From Draconibacterium aestuarii (lineage in GTDB: Bacteria; Bacteroidota; Bacteroidia; Bacteroidales; Prolixibacteraceae): 64,000 nucleotides of DNA. This document shows, in pieces, positions 8,205-17,408 of the stretch (its first letter is position 1; every line of letters begins with the position of its first letter). The DNA lies in contig JAPOHD010000069.1 of assembly GCA_026671195.1 (NCBI GenBank), forward strand, positions 62,001 to 126,000, written 5' to 3'. Under the pieces are notes generated by a model, which had not been told where the DNA came from, did no database searches, and was given only the letters and a program-made list of their open reading frames with translations. A program made the translations under genes and the position numbers.

Positions 8205-9581
8205 TTAATCATTAATGTTCGGAACCATCGCACCGTTGTCAACTAACATTGTCCTTATTCCTTTTAATGATACATTAAGTGGTGTGGTTTCCTGCTGTAC
8301 TGCCAAAGCTGCTGTTGCTCCGGCAACCTGCCCCATGGCCATACAAGAGGCCTGTACGCGAAGTGCAGAATTAGCTAATCGGTCACTACTAACACATCGA
8401 CCGGCCACCAATAGATTTTGGCTATTTTTAGGAATCAATGCACGCAGTGGAATTGTCGGCACGACACCCTCCAGCAAGTGTTTTGGTTCAACTCCATGCT
8501 TATCATGTACGTCTATTGGATAAAAAGAATAACAAAGCGCATCATCAAACACTTTTCCACTAATATAATCATCATGCGTTATCTTGTATTCCCCATCAAT
8601 CCGGTAAGTTTCCCGAATACCTGTTTCGGGTTGCATGAATATAAGCCTCGTATTCTCACAGCCAGGAAGCTCACGTAAAAAGCGTAAAGTTTCGAGTAAT
8701 GTTGAACGACTTTTAATATTGGTTAACGAATGTGTTTCTGAAGTTGTAGAATTGGCTCCGGCTATATGGTGGATATTATCTCCGGCAGAACGAAGTAATC
8801 CTTCAATATTGTTTCTGAATTCTTCCTTAACCAGCCTTCCTTCCTTTACGGCTTCATTGTATTTCTCTCTGATTATCTTTTTATCAAGAACTTCTAAATC
8901 ATAACCTCCTATCCGAAACATTAATGAACCAGGTTGAACTTCTTTTTCACGCAAGACGTTATACCCAATCAGCGAAGTTACGAAAGCATTGCCGGTACAA
9001 TCAATCAGTTGTTTACAAATAATCTTTTTATGGGTACCTTTTCCTATGGATTCAACTTCCCAATTATTTCCTTTAAATTCAGCCTTAACGGGTGATTCGT
9101 AATAACGTAGCTGAACGCTTGCTTCCAGACATTTTTCTTCTGCTAAAAGTGCATATATATTTGGATTTATCCTTACCTGATGTTTGGGGTGATTTTTACC
9201 TGTAGGTATGCTGAAATCAGGAAGTTCACCACCATCCAGTTTAACTGCATCGGTTACAAGTTCCCAACCGATACCTGCAATAATCTGCTTTCCCCAGGCA
9301 TGAAATAATCCCGGGAATGCCACTCCTCCGGTTGTTGTTGTTCCACCCAGCTGGTTTCCATTTTCTATCAGAATAGTTGAGCAGCCTGCACGTCCGGCCT
9401 GAATGGCTGCAATAACTCCAGCAGTTCCGCCTCCTACCACAAGGATATCAGTCTTTATTGACTGAATATTTTTATTCGAATCTCTTTTACTATTGTTCGC
9501 CTGCCCAACAACCGGGAATAAACTTCCAAGTGAAGTAAGTCCCAGGGTTTTAAGCATTGTTCTTCGGACAATTTTATTCAT
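8205..9581 (-). CDS. Exported FAD-dependent oxidoreductase (FAD_oxidored-like, Tat-type signal)
   Basis: A 458-residue flavoprotein. The N-terminus has twin arginines (VRRTMLKTLGLTSLG), a Tat-like signal expected to export a folded cofactor-loaded protein. The dinucleotide-binding fold follows with VVGGGTAG (around residues 48-55), IENGNQLGGTTTTGG and a C-terminal LLVAGRCVSSDRLANSALRVQ block that closes the FAD site. This pattern fits PF12831-type oxidoreductases, often seen beside sulfatases and glycosidases in polysaccharide loci. The substrate is unknown; oxidation of a sugar or polyol is a guess. It is the most distal gene of the minus-strand PUL run, 24 bases downstream of a sulfatase. 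Confidence 0.85.
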   Translation of the reverse strand: MNKIVRRTMLKTLGLTSLGSLFPVVGQANNSKRDSNKNIQSIKTDILVVGGGTAGVIAAIQAGRAGCSTILIENGNQLGGTTTTGGVAFPGLFHAWGKQIIAGIGWELVTDAVKLDGGELPDFSIPTGKNHPKHQVRINPNIYALLAEEKCLEASVQLRYYESPVKAEFKGNNWEVESIGKGTHKKIICKQLIDCTGNAFVTSLIGYNVLREKEVQPGSLMFRIGGYDLEVLDKKIIREKYNEAVKEGRLVKEEFRNNIEGLLRSAGDNIHHIAGANSTTSETHSLTNIKSRSTLLETLRFLRELPGCENTRLIFMQPETGIRETYRIDGEYKITHDDYISGKVFDDALCYSFYPIDVHDKHGVEPKHLLEGVVPTIPLRALIPKNSQNLLVAGRCVSSDRLANSALRVQASCMAMGQVAGATAALAVQQETTPLNVSLKGIRTMLVDNGAMVPNIND

Positions 9582-9605
9582 AATTATAAGATTTGCAATT
9601 ATCTC

Positions 9606-11093
9606 CTACTTAATCCTAATGGTATCCTTTGGTGTAATAACTACTTCTACATTGTTATAATTGGCAATATGATAGGTATCTGTGAACTCCTTTCTTCCGA
9701 AGTATCCAAATTTTTTCAGGTAATATTCCCTGGATCGGATCTCTGCGTCACCAATTCGTGCCAATTCCCGCATCAATTCCTTATCAAGTTTGGTTTGTAT
9801 TTCAATCCATTCTTCCTGATTCACCAGGTTATACAATTGCGCTGGATCTTTTTTATTGTCAAAAAGCATGGATGGGCCTTCGGGCGTCTTTACATAGGTA
9901 TAGTTCGCTGTTCTTATGGCCCTGTATTCATTCGACGGATAGGCTATGCCGAAGGGGCAGGGATTCATATATAGTGCTGCCCTTTCCGGATCTTTTCCCG
10001 GATCTTTTATGATTTCAGAAAGATCGTATCCTTCAATACTTTCGGGTATATTAATGTTACAAAGTGATAATAAGGATGGCAGAATATCAGGAGTGGTAAT
10101 GGCTGCTTCAGCCGTATGACCTTTGGTATTCTCCATTCCCGGATAAGAGATCAGGAAAGGGATATTGGCTGATTCGGAATAAGGCTGATGTTTCATATAA
10201 GGTCTAAATCCATGTGCTCCCATCATTTCGCCATGGTCGGAAGTGAACACTATGATCGAATTGTCGTAAATATCCAGTTCTTTGGTTTTGTTGATGATAT
10301 CACCAATAGCCTTGTCGGTTGCAGTACAATGAGCATAATACCCCTGTAACTCCTTGTATGCCCATTCTTTCATATTATCAGGAACATTGTCAGGCAGTTC
10401 AAGTTTCTCTTTCGGATACAGTTTCATATACTCTTCTGGAGCTGTATTGTGTGGGAAATGCGGCGTAGCGAGTGACACGAACAAACAAAATGGTTCATTA
10501 TCGTTGGCGTGTTGCTGAATATAACTGTTTGCCTCACCGGCTATAGCGTAGGTTGAATAACCTTTCCAGAACCGAAGAGTTGTATCTTTATTTTCATAAT
10601 AATGTTCTTTTGGATAATTGTGATCACATTCAGATCCTTTCCAAAATTGCCAACCCTGCCGTCGATCCGTTGCTACAAAGTCCTTTCTTCCATGTCCATC
10701 TAAATGCCATTTTCCTAAATAAGCAGTATTGTATCCTGCTTCCCCAAATATTTCAGCCATGCATATTTCTTTGGAAGGCAGGAAAAGGTCGTTGATAAAC
10801 ATACCCGTACTTGTAGGGTATCGGCCAGTCATTAACGAAGCACGGTAAGGTGTACAAACCGGCATTACCGATACGGCATTTGTAAAGTTCACCGCTTCTT
10901 TGACAAAATAATCCAATTGTGGGGTTTGAACAATTTCGTTACCGGCATAGCCAAGCGCAGAGGCACGCCACTGGTCGGTTAGAATGAAAATCACATTGGG
11001 TTGCTGAGATTTAATACCATCGGGGCTACAACCCGTTAATAATACCAAATAAATAATAAAAAACCCTAAACTAATCTTTACAAATGCCCTCAT
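9606..11093 (-). CDS. Sulfatase lipoprotein (S1 family)
   Basis: A 495-residue formylglycine-dependent sulfatase that hydrolyses sulfate esters on carbohydrates. A lipoprotein signal ends at LLTGC (lipid Cys22), so it is anchored in a membrane of the envelope. The catalytic motif is C80-TPYR with ASLMTGRYP following; Cys80 must be matured to formylglycine by FGE or anSME, neither of which is in the window. Calcium ligands are visible in ILTDQ (Asp40) and TSDHGEMMGAHG, and GKWHLDGHG supplies sulfate-binding Lys/His. It is one of four sulfatases in the locus, next to the FAD oxidoreductase. Subfamily and sulfate position cannot be assigned by eye. Confidence 0.95.
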   Translation of the reverse strand: MRAFVKISLGFFIIYLVLLTGCSPDGIKSQQPNVIFILTDQWRASALGYAGNEIVQTPQLDYFVKEAVNFTNAVSVMPVCTPYRASLMTGRYPTSTGMFINDLFLPSKEICMAEIFGEAGYNTAYLGKWHLDGHGRKDFVATDRRQGWQFWKGSECDHNYPKEHYYENKDTTLRFWKGYSTYAIAGEANSYIQQHANDNEPFCLFVSLATPHFPHNTAPEEYMKLYPKEKLELPDNVPDNMKEWAYKELQGYYAHCTATDKAIGDIINKTKELDIYDNSIIVFTSDHGEMMGAHGFRPYMKHQPYSESANIPFLISYPGMENTKGHTAEAAITTPDILPSLLSLCNINIPESIEGYDLSEIIKDPGKDPERAALYMNPCPFGIAYPSNEYRAIRTANYTYVKTPEGPSMLFDNKKDPAQLYNLVNQEEWIEIQTKLDKELMRELARIGDAEIRSREYYLKKFGYFGRKEFTDTYHIANYNNVEVVITPKDTIRIK

Positions 11094-11214
11094 ACTATTT
11101 TTTTGTTTTAACCTTAAATCTAATCACAAAATATTTAGTCTTTGCTAGAAAACACCAAATACTGCGTAATGCTTGCCTGAAAATACTCATGAAACAACTT
11201 ACATATCTATAGAA

Positions 11215-13080
11215 CTATAGAAACTTCAATTTCTCAACACCGCCAACCACAGAAAAATCCAATTCTGCCAGCAAGCCTTTGTCCGTTTCCAGTTCAATCA
11301 GGATGACATTTTGCCCTGCATGTAAGGGAGCATTATATCCAAAATCAAAACCTCCCCGAAATGCAGGTGTTTTAATTCCGTGTAAAGTCTTCCATACCAC
11401 ATTGCTGTAGATCACTTCTCCTTTGTAATACCCAAGATATGGGATAGCTGCTTTCTTGTTTTCCTGATTTGTTATCCTCAGGTTAATAAAAGGATCGTAA
11501 TTACTGCCATTTTCAACCGGAATGGCTATGTAACAGGTTTTACTTTGCGCATATGCACTCAAATCAAAAACTCCATTTTCTCGTTTTAGTGGAGTCCATC
11601 CACTATTCCTCTTAAGAATATCAGCTGGTTCCGGTTTTTTTGAAGCAGGAGATTCAGAAATATAAATGGTGTTAAGCGCCATTTTATCACGTTTCACCCA
11701 GTCGGTTTCTTTTTTCCACTTTGACATTCGTTTTTCCAAATCCTTTTTAACTGTCTCATAGCCTGCGCTATCTATCAGGTTCTCCCTTTCAAGGGGATCC
11801 TTTTCCAAATCGTACAATTCCTTGTAAGGCATGTACTCGTAATCGATAAGTTTGTAGCGCTCTGTTCTAATCGCCTGCATGGGTGGCAAAATCTCTCTTT
11901 GATTGTGCCAGAAATCAAAAAACAATGCATCACGTAAAGGCTTTTTCCTCTCCCCGTCCGGCTCTTCCAATTCACGCCAGCTTTTCCCTTCCATTTCATC
12001 TGGTATGTCTCCAGCACAGTAATCCATCACAGTTGGTGCGATATCCATCAGCATCACCATATCACCGGGTGGTGTACCCCTTCTTTTTTGGTCGGGGAAA
12101 CGGGCAATCATCGGAATACGAATGATTTGCTCATAGGCATAGTGTTTTTCGCACATGTTAAATTCACCTAAAGAGTAACCATGGTCGCTGGTGTAGATAA
12201 AAATTGTATTTCCATTCAATCCTGCCTCTTCAACAGCATTCATAACGGTTCCTACTGATTGGTCGATGGTGGTTGCCAAGCGGGTATAGGAACGCACCCA
12301 TTCCTGGAATGATCCGTAGGCAGGTATTGCAGCCCTCCATTCTCTCGCATTTATCAGATTATTTGCCATCCCGGGCTTGCTGTCTGAGTAGTCAAAATAA
12401 AAAGTCTCCGGTTCAGGGAAATGGGTCTCTTCATAGTACTCTTTCATCCGTTCGGGGTAAGTAAAGGGAATGTGTGGCGATTTCAGACCAACAATCAAAC
12501 AGAAAGGCTCGTCATCTTTTGACCACTCTTCAATGGTATTTTTGGCCATTTCAGCCACATTATCATCGGTAAAACCGCTCATTTTTTCTTCTTTACCATT
12601 CACCCAGATGTTCTGATTAAAATAACCTCCTACAAACTCAAAACTTGCCCACAAATCAAAACCCGGTGTTGGCTTTTCTTCTTCACCCAAATGAAACTTA
12701 CCAATATAGCCTGTTTTATAACCAAGCATTTTAAGCCGTTGCGGAAACATGATTTGCGTTCGAAGAAATGAATTGTTATCCCATACAATATCCGGTGCCG
12801 AGGCTTGATGCATGTATTTACCAGTTAAAAAAGATGCCCGCGAAGGAGAACAAACACCGGCATTTACAAAAGCATTTGGGAAAGACCACCCTTGTTCTGC
12901 CAATCGGTTGAGATTTGGTGTTTGCATAAGACTATTCTTATGCCCCATCCAATCGTGACGATGGTCGTCGGAAATAACGATAACCACATTGGGGCGTTTG
13001 GCTGTTATATTCTGACCTGACACAATCCGTGCAAAAGATAAAACCGCGCAGGCCGCTATAATAATGCTTGTGATCTTCAT
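11215..13080 (-). CDS. Sulfatase with extra C-terminal beta-rich domain (S1 family)
   Basis: A 621-residue secreted sulfatase with an SPase I signal (ending around VSGQ, residue 23) and no lipobox. The active-site motif is C77-SPSR-ASFLTGKYM. Metal and sulfate contacts are seen in VISDDHRHDW, GKFHLGEEE, YTSDHGYSLGEF and the KSPHIPF motif. The sulfatase fold ends near residue 470. About 130 further residues (roughly 490-621) form a beta-rich, tryptophan/tyrosine-containing region unlike the standard sulfatase C-terminus, possibly a carbohydrate-binding or positioning domain. A 121-base gap separates it from the next sulfatase gene. A 243-base gap upstream (13081-13323) holds AT-rich sequence without a recognisable gene and could contain a promoter. 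Confidence 0.94.
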   Translation of the reverse strand: MKITSIIIAACAVLSFARIVSGQNITAKRPNVVIVISDDHRHDWMGHKNSLMQTPNLNRLAEQGWSFPNAFVNAGVCSPSRASFLTGKYMHQASAPDIVWDNNSFLRTQIMFPQRLKMLGYKTGYIGKFHLGEEEKPTPGFDLWASFEFVGGYFNQNIWVNGKEEKMSGFTDDNVAEMAKNTIEEWSKDDEPFCLIVGLKSPHIPFTYPERMKEYYEETHFPEPETFYFDYSDSKPGMANNLINAREWRAAIPAYGSFQEWVRSYTRLATTIDQSVGTVMNAVEEAGLNGNTIFIYTSDHGYSLGEFNMCEKHYAYEQIIRIPMIARFPDQKRRGTPPGDMVMLMDIAPTVMDYCAGDIPDEMEGKSWRELEEPDGERKKPLRDALFFDFWHNQREILPPMQAIRTERYKLIDYEYMPYKELYDLEKDPLERENLIDSAGYETVKKDLEKRMSKWKKETDWVKRDKMALNTIYISESPASKKPEPADILKRNSGWTPLKRENGVFDLSAYAQSKTCYIAIPVENGSNYDPFINLRITNQENKKAAIPYLGYYKGEVIYSNVVWKTLHGIKTPAFRGGFDFGYNAPLHAGQNVILIELETDKGLLAELDFSVVGGVEKLKFL

Positions 13081-13323
13081 TCTATTTAACTTTTTAAATT
13101 AATCCTCTGTAAAGTTGTCATTGTTTTACAAGTAAAACTTTCTTTTCTGTAACCAATTCTTTTTGTGATGTTGTTTTTTTTGAAACAACAAGGTGTTCAT
13201 AGATTAACACTGATGTGCGATTAAAAAACGAGATTGCTGATTCTACGGACACTTATGATAATTTAGCAAGCATTCAAGGGAAAGCCATCTTTTAAAAAGA
13301 TAGCATCCCATTAAATAGTTGGA

Positions 13324-14424
13324 TTAATATTTTCCGTGTTTTTTACAAAGCTCAATAAACTTTAATACCCTTTCAGGAGAAACATCGTTTTGAATGATAT
13401 GGGCCGGGGAAATCATATATCCGCCGCCCTCACCTAAAATGGAGATCTTCTCTATGATGTCCTTTTCCAGTTCTTCGTCGGTTCCGTTGGGTAAAAGATC
13501 CTGCTGGTCAATGGCACCCCAGAACACAAATTTATCGCCAAATCCTTTTTTCATATCTTCCGGCAAGTGACCGGGAACTCCGGGTTGAACAGGATTAAAG
13601 ATTTCAAATCCCATTTCACGAATATCGTCCAACAACTCCGCCACCGCACCATCGCAATGTAAAATCGGAATAATATCGGGATTGGCTTCTTTAAAGCGCT
13701 GAATCATTTTGGAGTAAATCGGTTTCAACTGACTTCTGAAGGTGTGGGGATCCATAATTAAACTCATCTGCGTTCCAAAATCGTCGCCAAACCAGATGGC
13801 ATCTACTCCCTTTTCTATCAGTCGCAATCCTATCTGTGTTTGAAATTCGGAACAGGCTTCAAACAAAGGAATTACATATTCGGTTTCCATCATCATATTC
13901 ACCAATAGTTTTTCCATGCCGGCTAGCTGATGGGCAAGCGAAAACACGGTTACTTCAATGTCTCCAATTACCAGGTAGTCATCTTTGTATTTTTTCACCA
14001 GAGCTTCTGCATCGCGAAAGCGTCCCGGAGCGTCTACTTCAGGAAATGCAAAAGCATCGATATCGGCTTTTGTTTGCGCATTTGCCAAAGGATATTCCAC
14101 TACTTCCACATAAATATCGCCCTGGCGCATTTTCATTTTGTACTCGTTGAGCCAATACCCATTTTCATCTTTTTCAATTTTAAAATCGTCGGAAACCGAT
14201 GCCCCGGTAACCACCACATCGTTGCCCATTGCCAAACGCAATTCGTTAGAACTAATGCGATAAGTTACATCTTCGTACAGGTTTTCGGTATAAGTTGCCG
14301 GAATTCCCAATTCTTTACTAAAGTGCTCGTACAACTGTCTGCACATTTCAAACTGGATGGGTACGCGGTCGGGCATTCCTTCCATCTTCCCCCATGCTTT
14401 TAATACTCTTTCTCTTGAATTCAT
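13324..14424 (-). CDS. Uroporphyrinogen decarboxylase superfamily protein (second copy)
   Basis: A 366-residue cytoplasmic protein from the Met at 14424 (MNSRERVLKAWG). An in-frame ATG at 14466 would add 14 residues and overlap the upstream sulfatase stop. The chosen start matches the MNSRERVLKA start of the first URO-D copy and leaves a 23-base gap. The family barrel is recognisable: IWFGDDFGTQMSLIMDP, FEIFNPVQPG, FVFWGAIDQQ and ILGEGGGYMISPAH. At the zinc-ligand position it has HCDG where the first copy has HSCG, so the HxCG pair is not kept and metal binding or methyl transfer may differ. It sits between two sulfatases in the same apparent transcription unit. Function is unknown beyond the superfamily. 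Confidence 0.85.
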   Translation of the reverse strand: MNSRERVLKAWGKMEGMPDRVPIQFEMCRQLYEHFSKELGIPATYTENLYEDVTYRISSNELRLAMGNDVVVTGASVSDDFKIEKDENGYWLNEYKMKMRQGDIYVEVVEYPLANAQTKADIDAFAFPEVDAPGRFRDAEALVKKYKDDYLVIGDIEVTVFSLAHQLAGMEKLLVNMMMETEYVIPLFEACSEFQTQIGLRLIEKGVDAIWFGDDFGTQMSLIMDPHTFRSQLKPIYSKMIQRFKEANPDIIPILHCDGAVAELLDDIREMGFEIFNPVQPGVPGHLPEDMKKGFGDKFVFWGAIDQQDLLPNGTDEELEKDIIEKISILGEGGGYMISPAHIIQNDVSPERVLKFIELCKKHGKY

Positions 14425-14447
14425 ACATGTAGTTTTTAAATGAAGAA

Positions 14448-15911
14448 CTATAAATTCGGAAACCATTCCTCCTCAAAAGATTTCCGTAGTTTGGATAAAA
14501 CGTCTGAATGAGATTCATCATTCGTAAAATGCGTTGTTTCAAAAGGATCTATGTTTAAATCCATTAATCGCTCCTCCATTCCTACGGCATCGTACCTCAC
14601 ATATTTATATCCATCTTCATTTACAACCATTCTGCTGATTTCGCCTTCTACCGCCAGCGTTTCACGCCAATCAATATTTTTCCCTTCAAACAGTGGCTTT
14701 AAACTTCTGCCTCTAGGGTCTACCTCTCCTTTTATTCCGGCATAATCGCAAACTGTCGGCAAAAGGTCGAGTCCATTTGAGATCAAACTTATGGTATCAA
14801 CTTGGCCTTTGGGAATATGCCCCTTCCACATAGCAGCAAAAGGGATATTGGCAGATTCCTCGTACAATACGGTTTTGTGCTCCATTCGGTGAGAAGAATC
14901 ATTGTCGCCATGGTCACTTGAAAAAATGATCAATGTATTTTCCTCCTGCCCACTTTCCTTTACAGCGTCTAAAATAACTTGTATCTGCTTGTCTACCATT
15001 TCAGTTAAACGGGCATATGCCCAACGGTGCATACGCCATTGTTCTTCGGTATAATTTTCACGGGCATTTTTGCGAAAAGATCGTCTTTCCAGCAATGAAC
15101 CAATGGCCAAAGCTTCATCCTCTTGCGGTTCGAAATTTGGTGGCAAAGGAGGACAATACTCTGCAAAAAAAAATTCCTGTTCAATACCTTCCGGCAGTTC
15201 CAGAGCTTTATCCAATGTTTCTATTTCTGTTTTTCCAGTTTGTAGTATACGCTTTGATTGCTCTGTTTCTGCAAAATCGCGAATAGCCATATAACAAATG
15301 TCATGAGGATTAATCAGCGACACCACCATAAAATAAGGTTTCTCATGTTCTTTCTTAATATATTTTGCTGCTTCCTGAGCCAATACATCTCTTTCGTTGT
15401 TTGTTATGTCAACAAAACCCAATGCTGTCGGGCTAAGCGACGGAGGCAAATGTTCTTTTCCACCAAAAACCAAATCATATCCGGCTTTTTTCAGGTAAGC
15501 TGCAATGGTGGTAGATTTTACATTTTCACTCACTTCAGGTATTTTCATCGCTCCTGCATTTTCTCTTGTCTGCTCACCATTTTTATCGTTAAAGTATCCG
15601 GGAAATCTGCCGGTCATTAAGCTTACCCGTGCAGGAGAACAAACAGGATTTGTTGTATATGCCCGCGTAAAACGAATTCCATTAGTGGCGATATAATCCA
15701 TTGCAGGTGTTTTAAGATATGTATTCCCTGCACAACTCATCATTGTTTCACTCTGCTGGTCGGTATATATATAGATAATGTTGGGGCGTGCGCTTTTTTC
15801 GGTTATAACTCCCTTTTTTGAAGTGGAATTTGAACAGGAGCTCAAAAGTACAAACAAGGTAATGAAACAATTTAAAACCTTCATAAAACGCTTCATGTTA
15901 AGAATTTTCAT
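14448..15911 (-). CDS. Sulfatase lipoprotein (S1 family)
   Basis: A 487-residue sulfatase with a lipoprotein signal (LLSSC, lipid Cys26; Met6 or Met10 are possible alternative starts). The active-site motif C91-SPAR-VSLMTGRFP is complete. IYTDQQ supplies the first metal ligands and FSSDHGDNDSSHRMEHK the second set, followed by a Lys needed for sulfate binding. The FGGKEHLPPS block replaces the more usual GKWH. It lies 32 bases downstream of the isomerase gene and 23 bases upstream of the second URO-D gene, so the three are probably co-transcribed. Sulfate-ester specificity is unknown. Confidence 0.95.
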   Translation of the reverse strand: MKILNMKRFMKVLNCFITLFVLLSSCSNSTSKKGVITEKSARPNIIYIYTDQQSETMMSCAGNTYLKTPAMDYIATNGIRFTRAYTTNPVCSPARVSLMTGRFPGYFNDKNGEQTRENAGAMKIPEVSENVKSTTIAAYLKKAGYDLVFGGKEHLPPSLSPTALGFVDITNNERDVLAQEAAKYIKKEHEKPYFMVVSLINPHDICYMAIRDFAETEQSKRILQTGKTEIETLDKALELPEGIEQEFFFAEYCPPLPPNFEPQEDEALAIGSLLERRSFRKNARENYTEEQWRMHRWAYARLTEMVDKQIQVILDAVKESGQEENTLIIFSSDHGDNDSSHRMEHKTVLYEESANIPFAAMWKGHIPKGQVDTISLISNGLDLLPTVCDYAGIKGEVDPRGRSLKPLFEGKNIDWRETLAVEGEISRMVVNEDGYKYVRYDAVGMEERLMDLNIDPFETTHFTNDESHSDVLSKLRKSFEEEWFPNL

Positions 15912-15942
15912 TTTTGTCCACTTTAAAATTATCCGTTTATAA

Positions 15943-17355
15943 TTAACAAACTTTCACTACACTAATACTTAATATCTGACCCAACTTTTCTATTTTATCT
16001 GCGATATGTCCTACCCCAATTGCACAATGATGGGCCGGTCCTTGCTTAGACCACTGGTTCATAAATTCTTTTGCACCTATTGAAAAACGATAACGACTGT
16101 TGGTATTTCCGATCTGCAATGTTGGTCCTTCTACTGATTCTCCTTCGGCCACCAACAGAAAAACACCATCATTCCCTTCAACAACTGAGAGCAGGGTTAC
16201 CGGACCATTCTTTACGTTCATTTGAATGGAAAGTCCCTTCCCTGGCTTGCCATGGTAGATTGGTAGCGGAACCAGTTTTACCTGCTCCTGGGCAATGGCA
16301 TAATGGGCAGGGCCATCGTGCCCAAGCATCACCACATCATCTTTAAAATCCATTAGGTAGAATTCAGAGAAAGAACCACCGGCACCAAACTCAGCCATTA
16401 TCTTCATGGCTTGTGCATTTTTCACTTCACACTCCCCTGCAATGGGAATATTTTTTCCTGTAAGCAAGGTATTTCCGGCGATAACAGAGGTGACGATATT
16501 TTCATACTCGTTCCCGGCTTCGCCTTCATAATAATAAGCCATTGAACCGAGCTTGCGATTTTCGACCAATTTATCGAGGGCAACCGAAGTTCGTGCGGCA
16601 CGTTCAATTTCCGAGCGTTCACATTCGGGCGTAACATTAAAGGTGGTATAAAACTCCTCAATTTTTGCCTCAATTTCAGTTTCACTTGCCTGATCTCGAT
16701 ACTTTTTCAGCTCACACATTTCGAGCAATTCAATGTGGGTGCCAAATACAGCCGATTGTTTGGTGATGTCGGTATACACATCCAGCATGCCATTATAGTA
16801 GTGTCCTAAAATACCCAACCGGTTATCCCGGACAGCTGCAGCTACTCTTGCCGCCTCGGTCCAGGCTTCTATTTCACTCCAGGCTTCTTCGTCTTGCAAA
16901 TATCCGGTAACAAAATCGTATTGAATTCCCGAACGATTGAATACCGAAGCAATCTCAGGAACTGAACACGCCTGGCAATGTTCCAACCAAATGCCGGTCA
17001 TTTTACCACGGTCACCCAAATTATTAAACGCTTCGTAGTCTAGTTCTGCCACTGGTTGAAGATTTAATATTACAACCGGAACTTTAAGCTTTTGTGCCAC
17101 GGGAAGAACTGTTGACGATAAGGCATAAGTGGAAACATAGAGAAATACGATTTCCACATCCTGCGATTTCAGGAAGTCGGCTGCTTCGCGCGCTTTTACT
17201 GGATTATCCACCATCCCAGCATCGGCTACTTCTGCCCCGTAATTTTCAATTTTAGTTTTAATTTGCTGCTGATATCCCTTCAGATTGTCAAGTAATCCGT
17301 CGAATTGTGCCCAATACGTATCCAAGCCAATTCCATATAGTCCTACTTTAGTCAT
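15943..17355 (-). CDS. L-arabinose/L-fucose isomerase-like protein
   Basis: A 470-residue cytoplasmic protein with no signal peptide, resembling the AraA/FucI superfamily of metal-dependent aldose-ketose isomerases. The N-terminal Rossmann-like part has VGLYGIGLDTYW, VEIVFLYVSTYALSSTVLPVAQ and VPVVILNLQP. The middle has LGILGHYYNGMLDVYTD and a Glu-rich segment. The C-terminal part has GAGGSFSEFYLMDFKDDVVMLGHDGPAH, with acidic and His residues placed like the metal ligands, and HHCAIGVGHIADK near the end. In PULs such enzymes convert an imported aldose to its ketose. It is divergent from experimentally known AraA, so the substrate (rhamnose, fucose, arabinose or a methylated derivative) is open. 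It is flanked by sulfatases. Confidence 0.8.
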   Translation of the reverse strand: MTKVGLYGIGLDTYWAQFDGLLDNLKGYQQQIKTKIENYGAEVADAGMVDNPVKAREAADFLKSQDVEIVFLYVSTYALSSTVLPVAQKLKVPVVILNLQPVAELDYEAFNNLGDRGKMTGIWLEHCQACSVPEIASVFNRSGIQYDFVTGYLQDEEAWSEIEAWTEAARVAAAVRDNRLGILGHYYNGMLDVYTDITKQSAVFGTHIELLEMCELKKYRDQASETEIEAKIEEFYTTFNVTPECERSEIERAARTSVALDKLVENRKLGSMAYYYEGEAGNEYENIVTSVIAGNTLLTGKNIPIAGECEVKNAQAMKIMAEFGAGGSFSEFYLMDFKDDVVMLGHDGPAHYAIAQEQVKLVPLPIYHGKPGKGLSIQMNVKNGPVTLLSVVEGNDGVFLLVAEGESVEGPTLQIGNTNSRYRFSIGAKEFMNQWSKQGPAHHCAIGVGHIADKIEKLGQILSISVVKVC

Positions 17356-17408
17356 GTTTTTAGTCTTTAATATATTTTACTATCACATTAGCAATTTATT
17401 GATTTAGG

